Positions 1 through 6,987 of a stretch of DNA of 29,107 nt are shown here, in pieces. The notes under the pieces were generated by a model that did no database searches, was not told where the DNA came from, and saw only the letters and a program-made list of their open reading frames with translations. The DNA comes from a virus. The stretch covers positions 1 to 29,107 of IMG/VR virus record IMGVR_UViG_3300006754_003315. One strand, written 5' to 3'. The position numbers and the translations under genes were made by a program. Within the stretch, counting starts at the first letter, position 1. Each line of letters begins with the position of its first letter.

Positions 1-1061
1 CTGCCGCTGTAGCTAATGCTGTGACTGACAACTGGATTTCTCAAGGCCCAAGAGTTAAGGAGTTTGAGCAAAAGGTTGCGAACCAGACAGGAAAGACTTA
101 TGGTTCTGCCTGTAACTCAGGTACTACCGCTCTCCATCTCGCTCTGCATGTATGCGATGTTGGTCCTGGTGATGAGGTCATCATACCAAACTTGACAATG
201 ATAGCTCTTGCTAATGCTGTCCTATTGACTGGTGCTACTCCGGTATTTGCAGACTCTTCTGCTTATAGTGAGGTGGGAAACCTAGACTTTCTATCTGTCT
301 ATGAGCAGATAACAAAAAGAACTAAGGCTGTAATTCTTGTCCATACATACGGTGAGCCAGTAGAAGAGATAGAAAAGATAACGGACTACTGCCATAGAAA
401 TAACATTGATGTTATTGAAGATTGTGCCGAGTGTCATTTTGGGCAGTATAAGGATAGGCCGTTAGGATCATTTGGAGATGTTTCTATCTTCTCTTTTTAT
501 TCTAATAAAAATATTACAACTGGTGAAGGGGGAATGGTAACAACTGATTGTCCAGACACAAAGGCTCGTCTAGACCGTGTACGTATGCACGCCTTTACTC
601 CAGGGCAACACTTCTGTCATACCGAGAGAGCATTTGGCTATAGAATGACTGATATGCAGGCAGCAATTGGTCTAGAGCAACTAAAGAGGGCTCCTGATTT
701 TATGAAGAGGCGTGCTGAGATTAGAATAAAGTATGAGGAAGGACTGGGAGATGTTCCGCATCTAACTATCCCCGTCACCACAGAGCACTCTGCTTATTGG
801 GTCATGCCTCTACTGGCAGACAGCTTAGAGGAGCGTGATAATATTAGGCAGCATATTGCTAGTCATGGCATTGATTCTCGCACATATTTCCAGCCAATGA
901 GCGAACAAGTCTTTCTAAAAGAGTTCGTAGGAGCATGGACCTATCCTCATTCAGAAGAGTTGGCATCAAGAGGATTCTACGTTCCCCTTTATCCAAAGCT
1001 GGCAGATGAATCCATCGAATACATTATAGATGTATTGAGGAGCTATAAGCCATGTCAATAA
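1..1061 (+). CDS. DegT/DnrJ/EryC1-type PLP-dependent sugar aminotransferase (5' partial)
   Basis: Members of this family transfer an amino group to a 4-keto or 3-keto nucleotide sugar, using pyridoxal phosphate. The frame is open to the left edge, and the residues before the GTG at 21 already read like family sequence (ANAVTDNWIS), so the true start lies upstream. Counting from 21: the cofactor loop CNSGTTALHL is at 31-40, the cofactor-contacting Asp is in VIEDCAE near 134, and the Schiff-base lysine is K163 in SFYSNKN followed by GEGG. The last codons overlap the HAD gene. Neighbours suggest synthesis of a modified sugar for glycosylation of virion, host surface or DNA. The exact substrate cannot be read from sequence. 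Confidence 0.9.
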   Translation, partial: AAVANAVTDNWISQGPRVKEFEQKVANQTGKTYGSACNSGTTALHLALHVCDVGPGDEVIIPNLTMIALANAVLLTGATPVFADSSAYSEVGNLDFLSVYEQITKRTKAVILVHTYGEPVEEIEKITDYCHRNNIDVIEDCAECHFGQYKDRPLGSFGDVSIFSFYSNKNITTGEGGMVTTDCPDTKARLDRVRMHAFTPGQHFCHTERAFGYRMTDMQAAIGLEQLKRAPDFMKRRAEIRIKYEEGLGDVPHLTIPVTTEHSAYWVMPLLADSLEERDNIRQHIASHGIDSRTYFQPMSEQVFLKEFVGAWTYPHSEELASRGFYVPLYPKLADESIEYIIDVLRSYKPCQ

Positions 1062-1675
1062 AAGCTATTCTGTTTGATCTGGATGGGGTCATTAGCGATA
1101 CTCATCTTCTCCACTATGAGGCATATATAGCCGCAGTAAAAAAGGTATACAACCTTGTTGTCTCGTCAGAGTTGTATGAGTCTATGGGAAACATTCCTAC
1201 CAGAGGACGCACAGAGTTCTTGTGTGATAAGGACTATATCTTATATGATAAAGAGAAAGTAGCTGCACTACATGATGCTAAGAAGAGAAATACTCAGCAT
1301 CTAATATCTGAAATGGGCCGAGACGATAACCTTATAGACTTGCTTCATCAGGGTAAAGATAAATATAATCTCAAGTATGCCGTAGCATCCAATGCATCGG
1401 ACGAGTTTGTCCACGAGGTATTGAAACGCAAAGAGATTTCCTTGTTTTTTGATTCTGTTATTGGTAGCTATTCTATAGCTAAAACAAAGCCTGACCCTCT
1501 GATGTATAACTTATCAATGGTAAGACTAGGAGTAGCTCCCGATGAGTGCATTGTCGTTGAAGATTCTAATACAGGCATATTAGCGGGATATAGAAGCGGT
1601 GCTTATATGTATCGTGTTAATGGTCCTCAAGATATCAACCAAGGTCTTTTAGATTTAGTAGGAAAAATGCAATGA
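1052..1675 (+). CDS. HAD-superfamily phosphatase/phosphomutase-like protein
   Basis: A 207-residue HAD hydrolase of the beta-phosphoglucomutase-like group. Motif I is FDLDGV with nucleophile D9 and acid/base D11. Motif II is around the Ser of VASNAS, motif III is the Lys in KTKPDP, and motif IV is VVEDSNTG. The alpha-helical cap is inserted after motif I, as in subfamily IA. It overlaps the aminotransferase stop by 10 bases and the next gene by 4, so it is translationally coupled inside a sugar-nucleotide operon. It probably dephosphorylates or isomerises a sugar phosphate. The substrate is not known. Confidence 0.88.
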   Translation: MSIKAILFDLDGVISDTHLLHYEAYIAAVKKVYNLVVSSELYESMGNIPTRGRTEFLCDKDYILYDKEKVAALHDAKKRNTQHLISEMGRDDNLIDLLHQGKDKYNLKYAVASNASDEFVHEVLKRKEISLFFDSVIGSYSIAKTKPDPLMYNLSMVRLGVAPDECIVVEDSNTGILAGYRSGAYMYRVNGPQDINQGLLDLVGKMQ

Positions 1676-2403
1676 ATATTGTGATCCCTATGGCTGGTGA
1701 GGGAAGCCGTTTTAAATCTGCGGGATACACATTCCCCAAACCTTTAATCGAGGTCGGTCATGGAGTGCCTATGATCCAGGCAGTGGTAAACAATCTCACT
1801 TATCCCTATGCGAACTACATCTTTCTTGTTCGGGCAGAGCATGAAAAAAAATATCATATAAAAGAAATGCTAAAGCGTATTATCCCTATCAACACTACAA
1901 TGCAGGTAGTATTAGTTAATGGTCTCACTGCTGGAGCAGCATGTACTACTCTGCTCGCAAAGCCACATCTAGTAGAGAAGCAACCTCTTGTTATTGCTAA
2001 TACTGATCAGCTTGTAGAATGGAGAGGCTTAGCCTACTTTATTGAAGAGATGGAGGAAGAGAATGCTGATGGGGGAATGCTAACTTTTCAATCAGTTCAT
2101 CCTAAATGGAGCTATGCCAGACTGGATAGCAAGGGAAGGGTGGTTGAGGTAGCAGAGAAAAGACCTATCAGTACCAATGCTACAGCAGGTATCTACTACT
2201 GGAAAAGAGCATGGGATTATATTAAATATGCTCAACAAATGATAGAGAAGAATCTTACGGTGAACGGAGAGTTCTATGTATGTCCCGTATTTAATGAGGC
2301 TATCTCTGATGGGAAGATCATACGTACTTCTGAAGCGGCTAAGATGTGGGGGCTTGGTACACCGGAAGATCTTCAGTATTTTCAACGGAACACAAACTTA
2401 TGA
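1672..2403 (+). CDS. Sugar-phosphate nucleotidyltransferase (NTP_transferase family)
   Basis: A 243-residue Rossmann-like nucleotidyltransferase. The nucleotide-binding signature IPMAGEGSRF starts at residue 5, the conserved FPKPLIEV follows at 21-28, and ANTDQLVEW contains the metal-binding Asp. Such enzymes join NTP and a sugar 1-phosphate to give an NDP-sugar. It starts with an ATG overlapping the HAD stop (ATGA) and ends in an ATGA overlap with the next gene. With the aminotransferase and HAD protein it forms a minimal activated-sugar pathway. At about 243 residues it is compact: only the catalytic domain is present. Confidence 0.85.
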   Translation: MNIVIPMAGEGSRFKSAGYTFPKPLIEVGHGVPMIQAVVNNLTYPYANYIFLVRAEHEKKYHIKEMLKRIIPINTTMQVVLVNGLTAGAACTTLLAKPHLVEKQPLVIANTDQLVEWRGLAYFIEEMEEENADGGMLTFQSVHPKWSYARLDSKGRVVEVAEKRPISTNATAGIYYWKRAWDYIKYAQQMIEKNLTVNGEFYVCPVFNEAISDGKIIRTSEAAKMWGLGTPEDLQYFQRNTNL

Positions 2404-3122
2404 CAAAGGTAGCAGTCTTGTGGGCTGGAGGCATTCGTGACTTCAGACGCACATGGTCAAATTATAGGGGGGCTATCCTGCAATCTTGTAGGCATGGAGA
2501 CAACGATCTTGAGGTAGATCTATATGTTAGCACCTATGAGTCCGAAGATGTGGAAGAATTTACTGAACTTTATCAGCCTGTTCATATAGATGTAGAGAGC
2601 CTAGAGAAAGTCACCGCCAAATCACAAGAGGCTATGCTAGATCTTCAAAAGACACACTATGATAAGTGGCCAGAGTCAAATCCTATCAGTACGGTTTCAA
2701 CGCTCTATAAGCTAGACCGTGTATATAAAACATTCGAGAAACATTCATTATACAACTATGACTATGTGGTTAGGTATAGAGATAGGATATTACTATCTCA
2801 TCAGCTAGATCATGCCTTGCCTCCAGTAGGAGAATATGGACGTGGAATTCTTATTCCTCAATTTGGAAACTGGAAGGGTGGTCTATGCGATGTTTTTGCT
2901 GTAGGATCTGAACTACAGATGAAGAAGTATCATTGTGGAATATTAGATAATCTATATAGCTATCTTGAGCAAGGCTGTTATCTTCAAGTTGAAAATATTT
3001 TACTATGGCATCTAGTAGCTCAGAATATTAAGCTCATTAGAAAACCTTACGGTGTTTCGATTCTTCAAGAGACTCCTAACAAAGACTTAGATACTGCCAC
3101 TTACACAAAGAGATTCTCATGA
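2400..3122 (+). CDS. Putative glycosyltransferase-like protein, family unassigned
   Basis: 240 residues from the ATG at 2400, which overlaps the previous stop (ATGA); a longer in-frame extension from 2346 would overlap the nucleotidyltransferase and is rejected. N-terminal MTKVAVLWAGGIRDF and the central YDYVVRYRDRIL then LCDVFAVGS resemble the nucleotide-sugar and metal-binding layout of GT-A-like phage or giant-virus glycosyltransferases (an R-x-R/D-type turn after a hydrophobic strand). There is no signal peptide or membrane segment. Its place between a nucleotidyltransferase and a DUF5672-like protein supports transfer of the sugar made upstream. The assignment rests on context and weak motif likeness. 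Confidence 0.5.
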   Translation: MTKVAVLWAGGIRDFRRTWSNYRGAILQSCRHGDNDLEVDLYVSTYESEDVEEFTELYQPVHIDVESLEKVTAKSQEAMLDLQKTHYDKWPESNPISTVSTLYKLDRVYKTFEKHSLYNYDYVVRYRDRILLSHQLDHALPPVGEYGRGILIPQFGNWKGGLCDVFAVGSELQMKKYHCGILDNLYSYLEQGCYLQVENILLWHLVAQNIKLIRKPYGVSILQETPNKDLDTATYTKRFS

Positions 3123-3922
3123 TATCGTGCGTTTTAATTGACTGTGCTGTTCATGAAGATCTTGCGTTAGAGAACTTTAATAGCTTCTGTGGGTTTCTTG
3201 GGGAGCATCTGCAAGATTTTAGCTGCTTCGATAAGATTTATTTTGCCACCCATACTAAAATTGATAGAGACTATCGCGTTAAAGGTATAGCTTATATGCC
3301 TATGCCCCAGTTGTCTTATGAGGAGTACCAGCTTCTTTCTGTCTTTAAGTTATATGATATGTTCACCGAGGATTTTGTCGTATCCTGTCAGTTGGATGGT
3401 TTTCCTCTGTATCCAGAAAACTGGAAAGAGGAATTCCTAGAGTATGATTACATAGGTGCTCCGTGGAGCCCGGTAAATTTAAAAGCTCACTTAGATAATT
3501 ACTATAACGTGGGCGACGATGAAATAGACTTAGAAACAGTACCCAATAGATATCTAGTTGGCAATAGCGGGTTCTGCTTAAGGAGTAGAAAGTTCTTAGA
3601 GGTCAGCTCTAAATCAACTTACCCTTTGCATGTTTGTCCTGTACACTTTAACCATTTTACTACTGCTCCGAAGTTTGATGATTTCTTTTTCTGTGTCGGA
3701 GCAAGATCATACTTTGATATAAGAGGAATTAATTTTGCTCCTGTAGACGTGGCTTCTAGATTTTCTTTGGAAGCTGTTAGTGAAGAGGCTACTAGATATA
3801 CAGCACGCAAGGAAGGCTTTATGATGCAGCACCTACCAATAGGTGAATGCATTGACCAAAGACTAAGCTTTGGTTATCATGGCAGACCAGCCCTTAATCA
3901 TATATTAGGAATTAAAAAATGA
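3119..3922 (+). CDS. DUF5672-like glycosyltransferase
   Basis: 267 residues. The centre shows the pattern I associate with DUF5672: SCQLDGFPL, then FLEYDYIGAPW near 110-125, then VGNSGFCLRSRKFLE near 148-162. QLDG is a plausible DxD-like metal site and GNSGFCLRS a sugar-binding loop. It is predicted cytosolic, with no signal peptide. It overlaps the upstream stop by 4 bases (ATGA) and the downstream ATG by 4. Proteins of this type sit in polysaccharide or glycan clusters and are thought to transfer hexoses; the acceptor here is unknown. Confidence 0.7.
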   Translation: MISCVLIDCAVHEDLALENFNSFCGFLGEHLQDFSCFDKIYFATHTKIDRDYRVKGIAYMPMPQLSYEEYQLLSVFKLYDMFTEDFVVSCQLDGFPLYPENWKEEFLEYDYIGAPWSPVNLKAHLDNYYNVGDDEIDLETVPNRYLVGNSGFCLRSRKFLEVSSKSTYPLHVCPVHFNHFTTAPKFDDFFFCVGARSYFDIRGINFAPVDVASRFSLEAVSEEATRYTARKEGFMMQHLPIGECIDQRLSFGYHGRPALNHILGIKK

Positions 3923-4602
3923 AACACGTATTTATTATTCCCGTAGACCAAGACATACAAGATGTGATCAAGTCTCAGGCTCTTAAATTTATTGATGAGA
4001 AAGACTTGGTGTTCTTAGCCCCAGATATAAACAAGAGCCACAAAGAGACTCTTCAAGCACTACAGGACGTGGATCTAGGAGAGTGCCTTATTTTTAATCC
4101 TCCCTGGACAGTATTGCTAGAAGCCCCTAACTTTAAGGCTCTTGAGGTAGTAGCTGGAGAGATGATTAGTAGAAACTTATCTTACGTTCGACTACGTAAG
4201 ATAGGTCGATCTTCCTTTACAAAGATAGAGGGGTCAGATAACCTGTGTCCTGATGCAGGAGGAAGTTTTTTCTTAACTCCTCATATTTGGAAGACCTCTG
4301 AATTTCATGAGTGGATTAACTCTAGTCGTGACAAGAATATGTTGTATTGGGAATCATTAGAAGTAGGAAAAATAGACGGAGCCTTCTTTCATCGGGCATC
4401 AGACCAGCCAAGCATGAAGATAACCTATTGGAGATGCGGGATTTATAATGCGGTCTCTGATATTATTACTGGTTCGTTATGGAGTGATACTTATTTGGAT
4501 TTTAACGGGAAGCCCCTACGATCTATATTATCTGATCTAGAGATAGACCCTGAAACTCGTGGTATTGGCTCAGTAGGAGGATGTTGTTATGATATGGGAT
4601 GA
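3919..4602 (+). CDS. Uncharacterised protein of the glycan cassette
   Basis: 227 residues, not recognised. A beta-alpha start (MKHVFIIPVDQDIQD), a hydrophobic strand at LGECLIFNPPW, then PDAGGSFFLTPHIWKTSEF could be a glycosyltransferase-like fold: GGSFFLTPHIW is similar in shape to the GNSGFCLRS loop of the preceding gene. No signal peptide or membrane helix is seen. The start overlaps the DUF5672-like stop (ATGA), and the 3' end overlaps the next gene by 14 bases, so it belongs to the same translation unit. Function unknown. Confidence 0.6.
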   Translation: MKHVFIIPVDQDIQDVIKSQALKFIDEKDLVFLAPDINKSHKETLQALQDVDLGECLIFNPPWTVLLEAPNFKALEVVAGEMISRNLSYVRLRKIGRSSFTKIEGSDNLCPDAGGSFFLTPHIWKTSEFHEWINSSRDKNMLYWESLEVGKIDGAFFHRASDQPSMKITYWRCGIYNAVSDIITGSLWSDTYLDFNGKPLRSILSDLEIDPETRGIGSVGGCCYDMG

Positions 4603-4930
4603 AGCAGCTAAGAGGTATTTGGCAGCTTTTGCGGCAAAAGATGAAAAAGGTCTTCAGGAAATGTACTCTAGCGAAGTAGAATTCATTGATCCAGAAGCCC
4701 ACTTCGTTGGGAAAGCTGATTTAATGGAGGATCATCGTGGGGTTTGGGAAGAGTTCGATACAATAAGTATCCAAATCAAAAATACCTGTTATCGAGACAA
4801 GCTTGTTTGTGTTGAATCTTCTATTTTTACAGAAAAAAAGGGAGACATTGAAACAGAAACCCCTATAGTAAGCCTTATTTTATTCGATAGTTGGGGTAAA
4901 ATTAAACAAGTACGAACTTATATACAGTAA
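4589..4930 (+). CDS. SnoaL-like / NTF2-like small protein
   Basis: 113 residues with the cone-shaped NTF2 pattern: an N-terminal helix pair (AAKRYLAAFAAKDEKGLQEM), then YSSEVEFIDPEAHFVGKADL, then strands ending in SLILFDSWGKIKQVRTYI. This matches the SnoaL-like layout of short polyketide cyclases, isomerases and ligand-binding proteins. It overlaps the previous gene by 14 bases and closes the glycan cassette. It might bind or isomerise a sugar intermediate, but family members vary too much to predict a reaction. Confidence 0.75.
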   Translation: MIWDEAAKRYLAAFAAKDEKGLQEMYSSEVEFIDPEAHFVGKADLMEDHRGVWEEFDTISIQIKNTCYRDKLVCVESSIFTEKKGDIETETPIVSLILFDSWGKIKQVRTYIQ

Positions 4931-4939
4931 GGAGAAAAA

Positions 4940-5221
4940 ATGGTTGCACCTAATGTAACACAAATGGCTCAAGCATATATCGCTAGTGTACGTCTGGAGA
5001 TAGATAGACATAAGCTTACTGCTGACGAGCACCGGAAGCGTTTGGCGGATCTAGAAGTACACCTAGAGGAGTGTCTTGAGGAGATCCGAAATCAAACGGA
5101 GATCCCTACCTTCTCTGATAGTAAAGATGAGAGACCGCTGAGCGAACATCACGTTGACCCTAAAGATAGGACCGAAAGCATAAAATTACCAAATCCTTTT
5201 GAGATGATCAAGAAAAAATGA
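4940..5221 (+). CDS. Hypothetical protein with helical N-terminus
   Basis: 93 residues, preceded by the ribosome-binding site AAGGAG 9 bases before the ATG. Residues 1-55 are predicted helical with a heptad-like run (IDRHKLTADEHRKRLADLEVH), likely a coiled coil; the C-terminal part is charged and probably disordered. There is no cysteine-metal motif or membrane helix. It starts a new set of short genes between the glycan cassette and ssb. Function unknown. Confidence 0.65.
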   Translation: MVAPNVTQMAQAYIASVRLEIDRHKLTADEHRKRLADLEVHLEECLEEIRNQTEIPTFSDSKDERPLSEHHVDPKDRTESIKLPNPFEMIKKK

Positions 5222-5231
5222 GATTCCAGAG

Positions 5232-5237
5232 TATAAT
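5232..5237 (+). promoter_or_regulatory. Possible -10 element (TATAAT)
   Basis: A perfect TATAAT lies in the short gap before the gene at 5284. The matching -35 position (about 5209-5214, CAAGAA) is poor, so this would need an activator or a phage-modified polymerase. The surrounding AGAGTATAAT resembles AGAGTACAAT at 13009 and 22753. Confidence 0.35.
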
Positions 5238-5283
5238 ATAGGGTGAAGACATAACACTTTTTAAAAAGAGAGGATTTTAGGAC

Positions 5284-5517
5284 ATGAAAACAGTGAATTC
5301 TGTGGACTGGCGACTACTTTTAGAGACTGACAATGACGCAAAAAAGGTCATTGGACGTTGGAGTTCTGGCCAATTAACAACCCGAGAGGCATCTAGCCAA
5401 CTCGCACATACGACCTTTGCTGGTGAATTCAGGCACCTAGTGCGTGAAAATGGCACTACTTATGGTCGTCGTTTAGCTCGGAAAGCCTTGAAGTACCGTG
5501 GCCTTTCGACCCTTTAA
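5284..5517 (+). CDS. Small basic hypothetical protein
   Basis: 77 residues, start chosen for the upstream GAGAGGATTTTAGGAC purine run. Mostly helical and basic (RRLARKALKYRG at the C-terminus), with an SGQLTTREASSQLAH segment of helix-turn-helix-like size, but no recognised DNA-binding signature. It sits immediately before ssb, separated by 31 bases. A DNA-associated or regulatory role is possible from its charge, but not shown. Confidence 0.6.
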   Translation: MKTVNSVDWRLLLETDNDAKKVIGRWSSGQLTTREASSQLAHTTFAGEFRHLVRENGTTYGRRLARKALKYRGLSTL

Positions 5518-5548
5518 TTTTTTGTTGGTGTACTAGGAGAGATAAAGA

Positions 5549-5950
5549 ATGAGTGATCTTAACAAATGGATGGGTTCAGGTAGATTAACGCGAGACGCTG
5601 AACTACGATTTACCCCCGCAGGTACGGCTGTTACCGATGTTTCGGTATGCAGTAATCGTGTCTGGTCGAAGGATGGTGAGAAACAAGAGGAAGCCTGCTT
5701 TGTAGACGTTACCGTCTGGGGGAAGCAGGGAGAAGCAATTGCAGAGTATTTAAAGAAGGGGCAATACATTATGGTAGAAGGTAGGCTCAAGCTAGACACT
5801 TGGGAGACCGATGGGAATAAGCGTTCGAAGCTGCGTGTGGTCGCAGATCGAATCCACTTGGCCCCTCGTTCGACCTCCCCAAAAACCAGTAGTGGTTCCG
5901 CCCCTGCTGCAAATACGAACGTTCCAGCGGACGAAGAAATTCCGTTTTAA
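5549..5950 (+). CDS. ssb: Single-stranded DNA-binding protein
   Basis: 133 residues. An OB fold spans about 1-105 (MSDLNKWMGSGRLTRDAELR, then FVDVTVWGKQGEAIAEYLKKG, then MVEGRLKLDTWE). A short Ser/Pro/Ala linker follows, and the tail ends DEEIPF. That tail is the bacterial SSB peptide that docks partner proteins, so this SSB should interact with host-type or phage replication and repair proteins. It is shorter than E. coli SSB because the linker is short. RBS AGGAGAGATAAAG precedes the ATG. It is the last gene before the tRNA island and its transcription meets the terminator at 5983. Confidence 0.95.
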   Translation: MSDLNKWMGSGRLTRDAELRFTPAGTAVTDVSVCSNRVWSKDGEKQEEACFVDVTVWGKQGEAIAEYLKKGQYIMVEGRLKLDTWETDGNKRSKLRVVADRIHLAPRSTSPKTSSGSAPAANTNVPADEEIPF

Positions 5951-5954
5951 AGGA

Positions 5955-5982
5955 TTGACTCACCTCTAATAGATGTTATAAT
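5955..5982 (+). promoter_or_regulatory. Sigma70-type promoter of the tRNA island
   Basis: TTGACT (5955-5960) and a perfect TATAAT (5977-5982) are separated by 16 bases. Initiation would fall near 5988-5991, about 20 bases before the first tRNA-like RNA. The -10 directly touches the terminator stem that starts at 5983. Confidence 0.75.
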
Positions 5983-6009
5983 GGGGTGTGAAAGCACCTC
6001 ATTTTTTTT
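5983..6009 (+). terminator. Intrinsic terminator after ssb, overlapping the tRNA promoter region
   Basis: GGGGTG (5983-5988) pairs with CACCTC (5995-6000), with one G-U pair and a 6-base loop, and is followed by eight Ts (6002-6009). RNA coming from ssb can fold the stem. RNA started at the adjacent promoter would lack most of the 5' arm and could escape. Confidence 0.65.
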
Positions 6010-6095
6010 GGGTCACTGGCGTTAGCCTAGATCACATTGTTCCGGTAACATGCGGCAGTGCTAGGTGAAAGAGGGTTCGAATCCCGAATGGCCCA
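6010..6095 (+). tRNA. tRNA-like RNA, degenerate, isotype not assignable
   Basis: The acceptor pairs GGGTCA with TGGCCC, followed by discriminator A, and the T-loop GGGTTCGAATCCC is intact. The middle does not fold as a tRNA. Only a 3-bp D-like hairpin (GGC/GCC) is present, and the putative anticodon hairpin TGTT-CCGGT-AACA lacks U33 in a 7-base loop. Instead CCTAG and CTAGG (about 6025-6064) enclose the centre as one long hairpin. Either a decayed class II tRNA or a tRNA-shaped RNA with another role. Confidence 0.5.
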
Positions 6096-6100
6096 CTTGT

Positions 6101-6160
6101 GCGGGTTGCTGAAAATCCAGCTACAGTGCGTTAAATCGCGTAAGACTGTCTGTAGCCCGC
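6101..6160 (+). ncRNA. Structured 60-nt RNA element
   Basis: GCGGG (6101) pairs with CCCGC (6156-6160). Inside are a GCTG/CAGC hairpin and a longer hairpin built on CTACAG/CTGTAG or ACAGT/ACTGT with a GCG/CGC tip. The shape recalls a tRNA without T-arm, but there is no 7-base anticodon loop. It is probably part of the tRNA-island transcript. Confidence 0.4.
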
Positions 6161-6192
6161 CTTATTCCAGAGAATCGCCGTAGGTCGGGGAG

Positions 6193-6209
6193 CGTGACTG
6201 TTAATCACG
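6193..6209 (+). tRNA. tRNA-Asn(GTT)-like anticodon arm without T-arm
   Basis: CGTGA-CTGTTAA-TCACG is a perfect 5-bp stem with a 7-base loop, U33 and anticodon GTT. The preceding TAGGTCGGGGAG could be a D-arm remnant with the GG pair. No GTTCGA T-loop and no complementary acceptor strand follow within 180 bases. It looks like a remnant or a highly reduced tRNA. Confidence 0.4.
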
Positions 6210-6221
6210 TTGTGGTAGGTT

Positions 6222-6383
6222 TTGCTTTTAGAAAAAGAAGACTCCTTAGAGCCTCAAGAAGAAGTGCTGCTATGGTCAAGTCATATCGTTTTTCAAGAGA
6301 TGCCTAACGGCAGGCTAAAAAAGATCAAAGACAGATGGGATCATCCTAGATCAAAAAAAGTAACTATCTCAATACCAGGATAA
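6222..6383 (+). CDS. Small ORF between tRNA genes (TTG start), tentative
   Basis: 53 codons from TTG at 6222; the upstream frame is closed by TAG at 6216. The product is charged and protein-like (LEKEDSLEPQEEVLLW early, DRWDHPRSKKVTISIPG at the end), not the random mix expected from structured RNA. A GGTAGG purine run precedes the start but the spacing is short. It ends 15 bases before tRNA-Thr. Alternatively it is the 3' remainder of a longer gene. Confidence 0.4.
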   Translation: MLLEKEDSLEPQEEVLLWSSHIVFQEMPNGRLKKIKDRWDHPRSKKVTISIPG

Positions 6384-6398
6384 TTAAAACCGCCGTAT

Positions 6399-6473
6399 GG
6401 TTCCGTGACCGGAAATGGCAATCGGTCTTGATTTGTAATCAAGAATATGTGGGTTCGAGTCCCATCGGAACCT
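6399..6473 (+). tRNA. tRNA-Thr(TGT)
   Basis: Acceptor GGTTCCG/CGGAACC, D stem ACCG/CGGT, anticodon stem CTTGA/TCAAG with loop TTTGTAA (anticodon TGT), T arm GTGGG/CCCAT with TTCGAGT, discriminator T. CCA is not encoded. Confidence 0.93.
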
Positions 6474-6478
6474 CTTAT

Positions 6479-6536
6479 GGGCTGGGTTGGATCTATACTA
6501 GTTGCTGCGGGGTTCGATTCCCCGATCAGTCCACCA
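6479..6536 (+). tRNA. Minimal tRNA-like RNA with encoded CCA
   Basis: A 58-base element: acceptor GGGCTGG/TCAGTCC, a perfect T arm CGGGG-TTCGATT-CCCCG, discriminator A and a genomic CCA. Only 22 bases remain between acceptor and T arm, too few for both D and anticodon arms. The canonical tRNAs here lack CCA, so its presence suggests a functional tRNA-like 3' end. It may be a processed tRNA mimic or a deletion product. Confidence 0.5.
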
Positions 6537-6550
6537 TACAAGGAGAGAAT

Positions 6551-6700
6551 ATGATTCACTGGATACTGAATAAGTTTTTTCCAGTCTGTAACGACTGTCG
6601 TTCCTTTAATATGATGGATGTTTCACCTACTTCAGAGTTTAGAACGTTTTTTCTTTGCAAGAGTTGTAGTGGCACTAACACTTATAGAGAGGGTCGGTAA
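6551..6700 (+). CDS. Small zinc-ribbon-like protein
   Basis: 49 residues. Start at 6551 follows AAGGAGAGAAT; the frame also extends upstream through two tRNA elements, which is rejected. Two pairs, CNDC and CKSC, about 24 residues apart, predict a single zinc ribbon. Its stop overlaps the next ATG (TAATG), so the two are coupled. Possible nucleic-acid or protein binding; no family recognised. Confidence 0.65.
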   Translation: MIHWILNKFFPVCNDCRSFNMMDVSPTSEFRTFFLCKSCSGTNTYREGR

Positions 6701-6864
6701 TGACTGATTGGCAAAAAGAAATACTGGAACAAGAGAGATTGATTAAGGAGCGTATGGCTAAGATAGATCATCAGATAGCTACGGCAAACTGGGCTATATA
6801 TTCTTCAGTAGTCCTTGCTGTCCTTGCTACGATGGTTGTGATTGTTGTTAAGTTCTACCTTTAA
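6700..6864 (+). CDS. Small C-tail-anchored membrane protein
   Basis: 54 residues, starting in a TAATG overlap with the zinc-ribbon gene. Residues 1-30 are a charged amphipathic helix or short coiled coil (QKEILEQERLIKERMAKID). A single membrane segment follows (YSSVVLAVLATMVVIVVKF) close to the C-terminus. This layout, with a cytosolic coiled coil and one C-terminal helix, is common in phage small membrane proteins. It ends 4 bases before tRNA-Ser. Confidence 0.65.
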   Translation: MTDWQKEILEQERLIKERMAKIDHQIATANWAIYSSVVLAVLATMVVIVVKFYL

Positions 6865-6868
6865 AAAT

Positions 6869-6953
6869 GGAAGGTATGCGAATTGGAAAGCAGACTGTTT
6901 TGAAAACAGCCGCCCCTAAGACGGGTTGATGGGTTCGAGTCCCTCACCTTCCG
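6869..6953 (+). tRNA. tRNA-Ser(TGA)
   Basis: Acceptor GGAAGGT/ACCTTCC with discriminator G (serine type). Anticodon hairpin CTGT-TTTGAAA-ACAG (TGA). A long variable region around CCGCCCCTAAGACGGG marks class II. The T loop TTCGAGT is closed by three G-C pairs. CCA is not encoded. Confidence 0.9.
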
Positions 6954-6987
6954 CTTTAAAGGGCATTATTATGAAAGGATCTTAAGC

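Noticed and set aside
2092-2385. Minus-strand ORF inside the nucleotidyltransferase, and all other minus-strand ORFs
   Set aside because: They are antisense to strong plus-strand genes and show no RBS or family features.
6010-6240. Group I intron splitting tRNA genes
   Set aside because: No conserved intron core (P3-P7) was seen, and no matching exon halves could be joined.
6428-6550. N-terminal extension of the zinc-ribbon ORF
   Set aside because: It crosses tRNA-Thr and the minimal tRNA; the ATG at 6551 has a good RBS.
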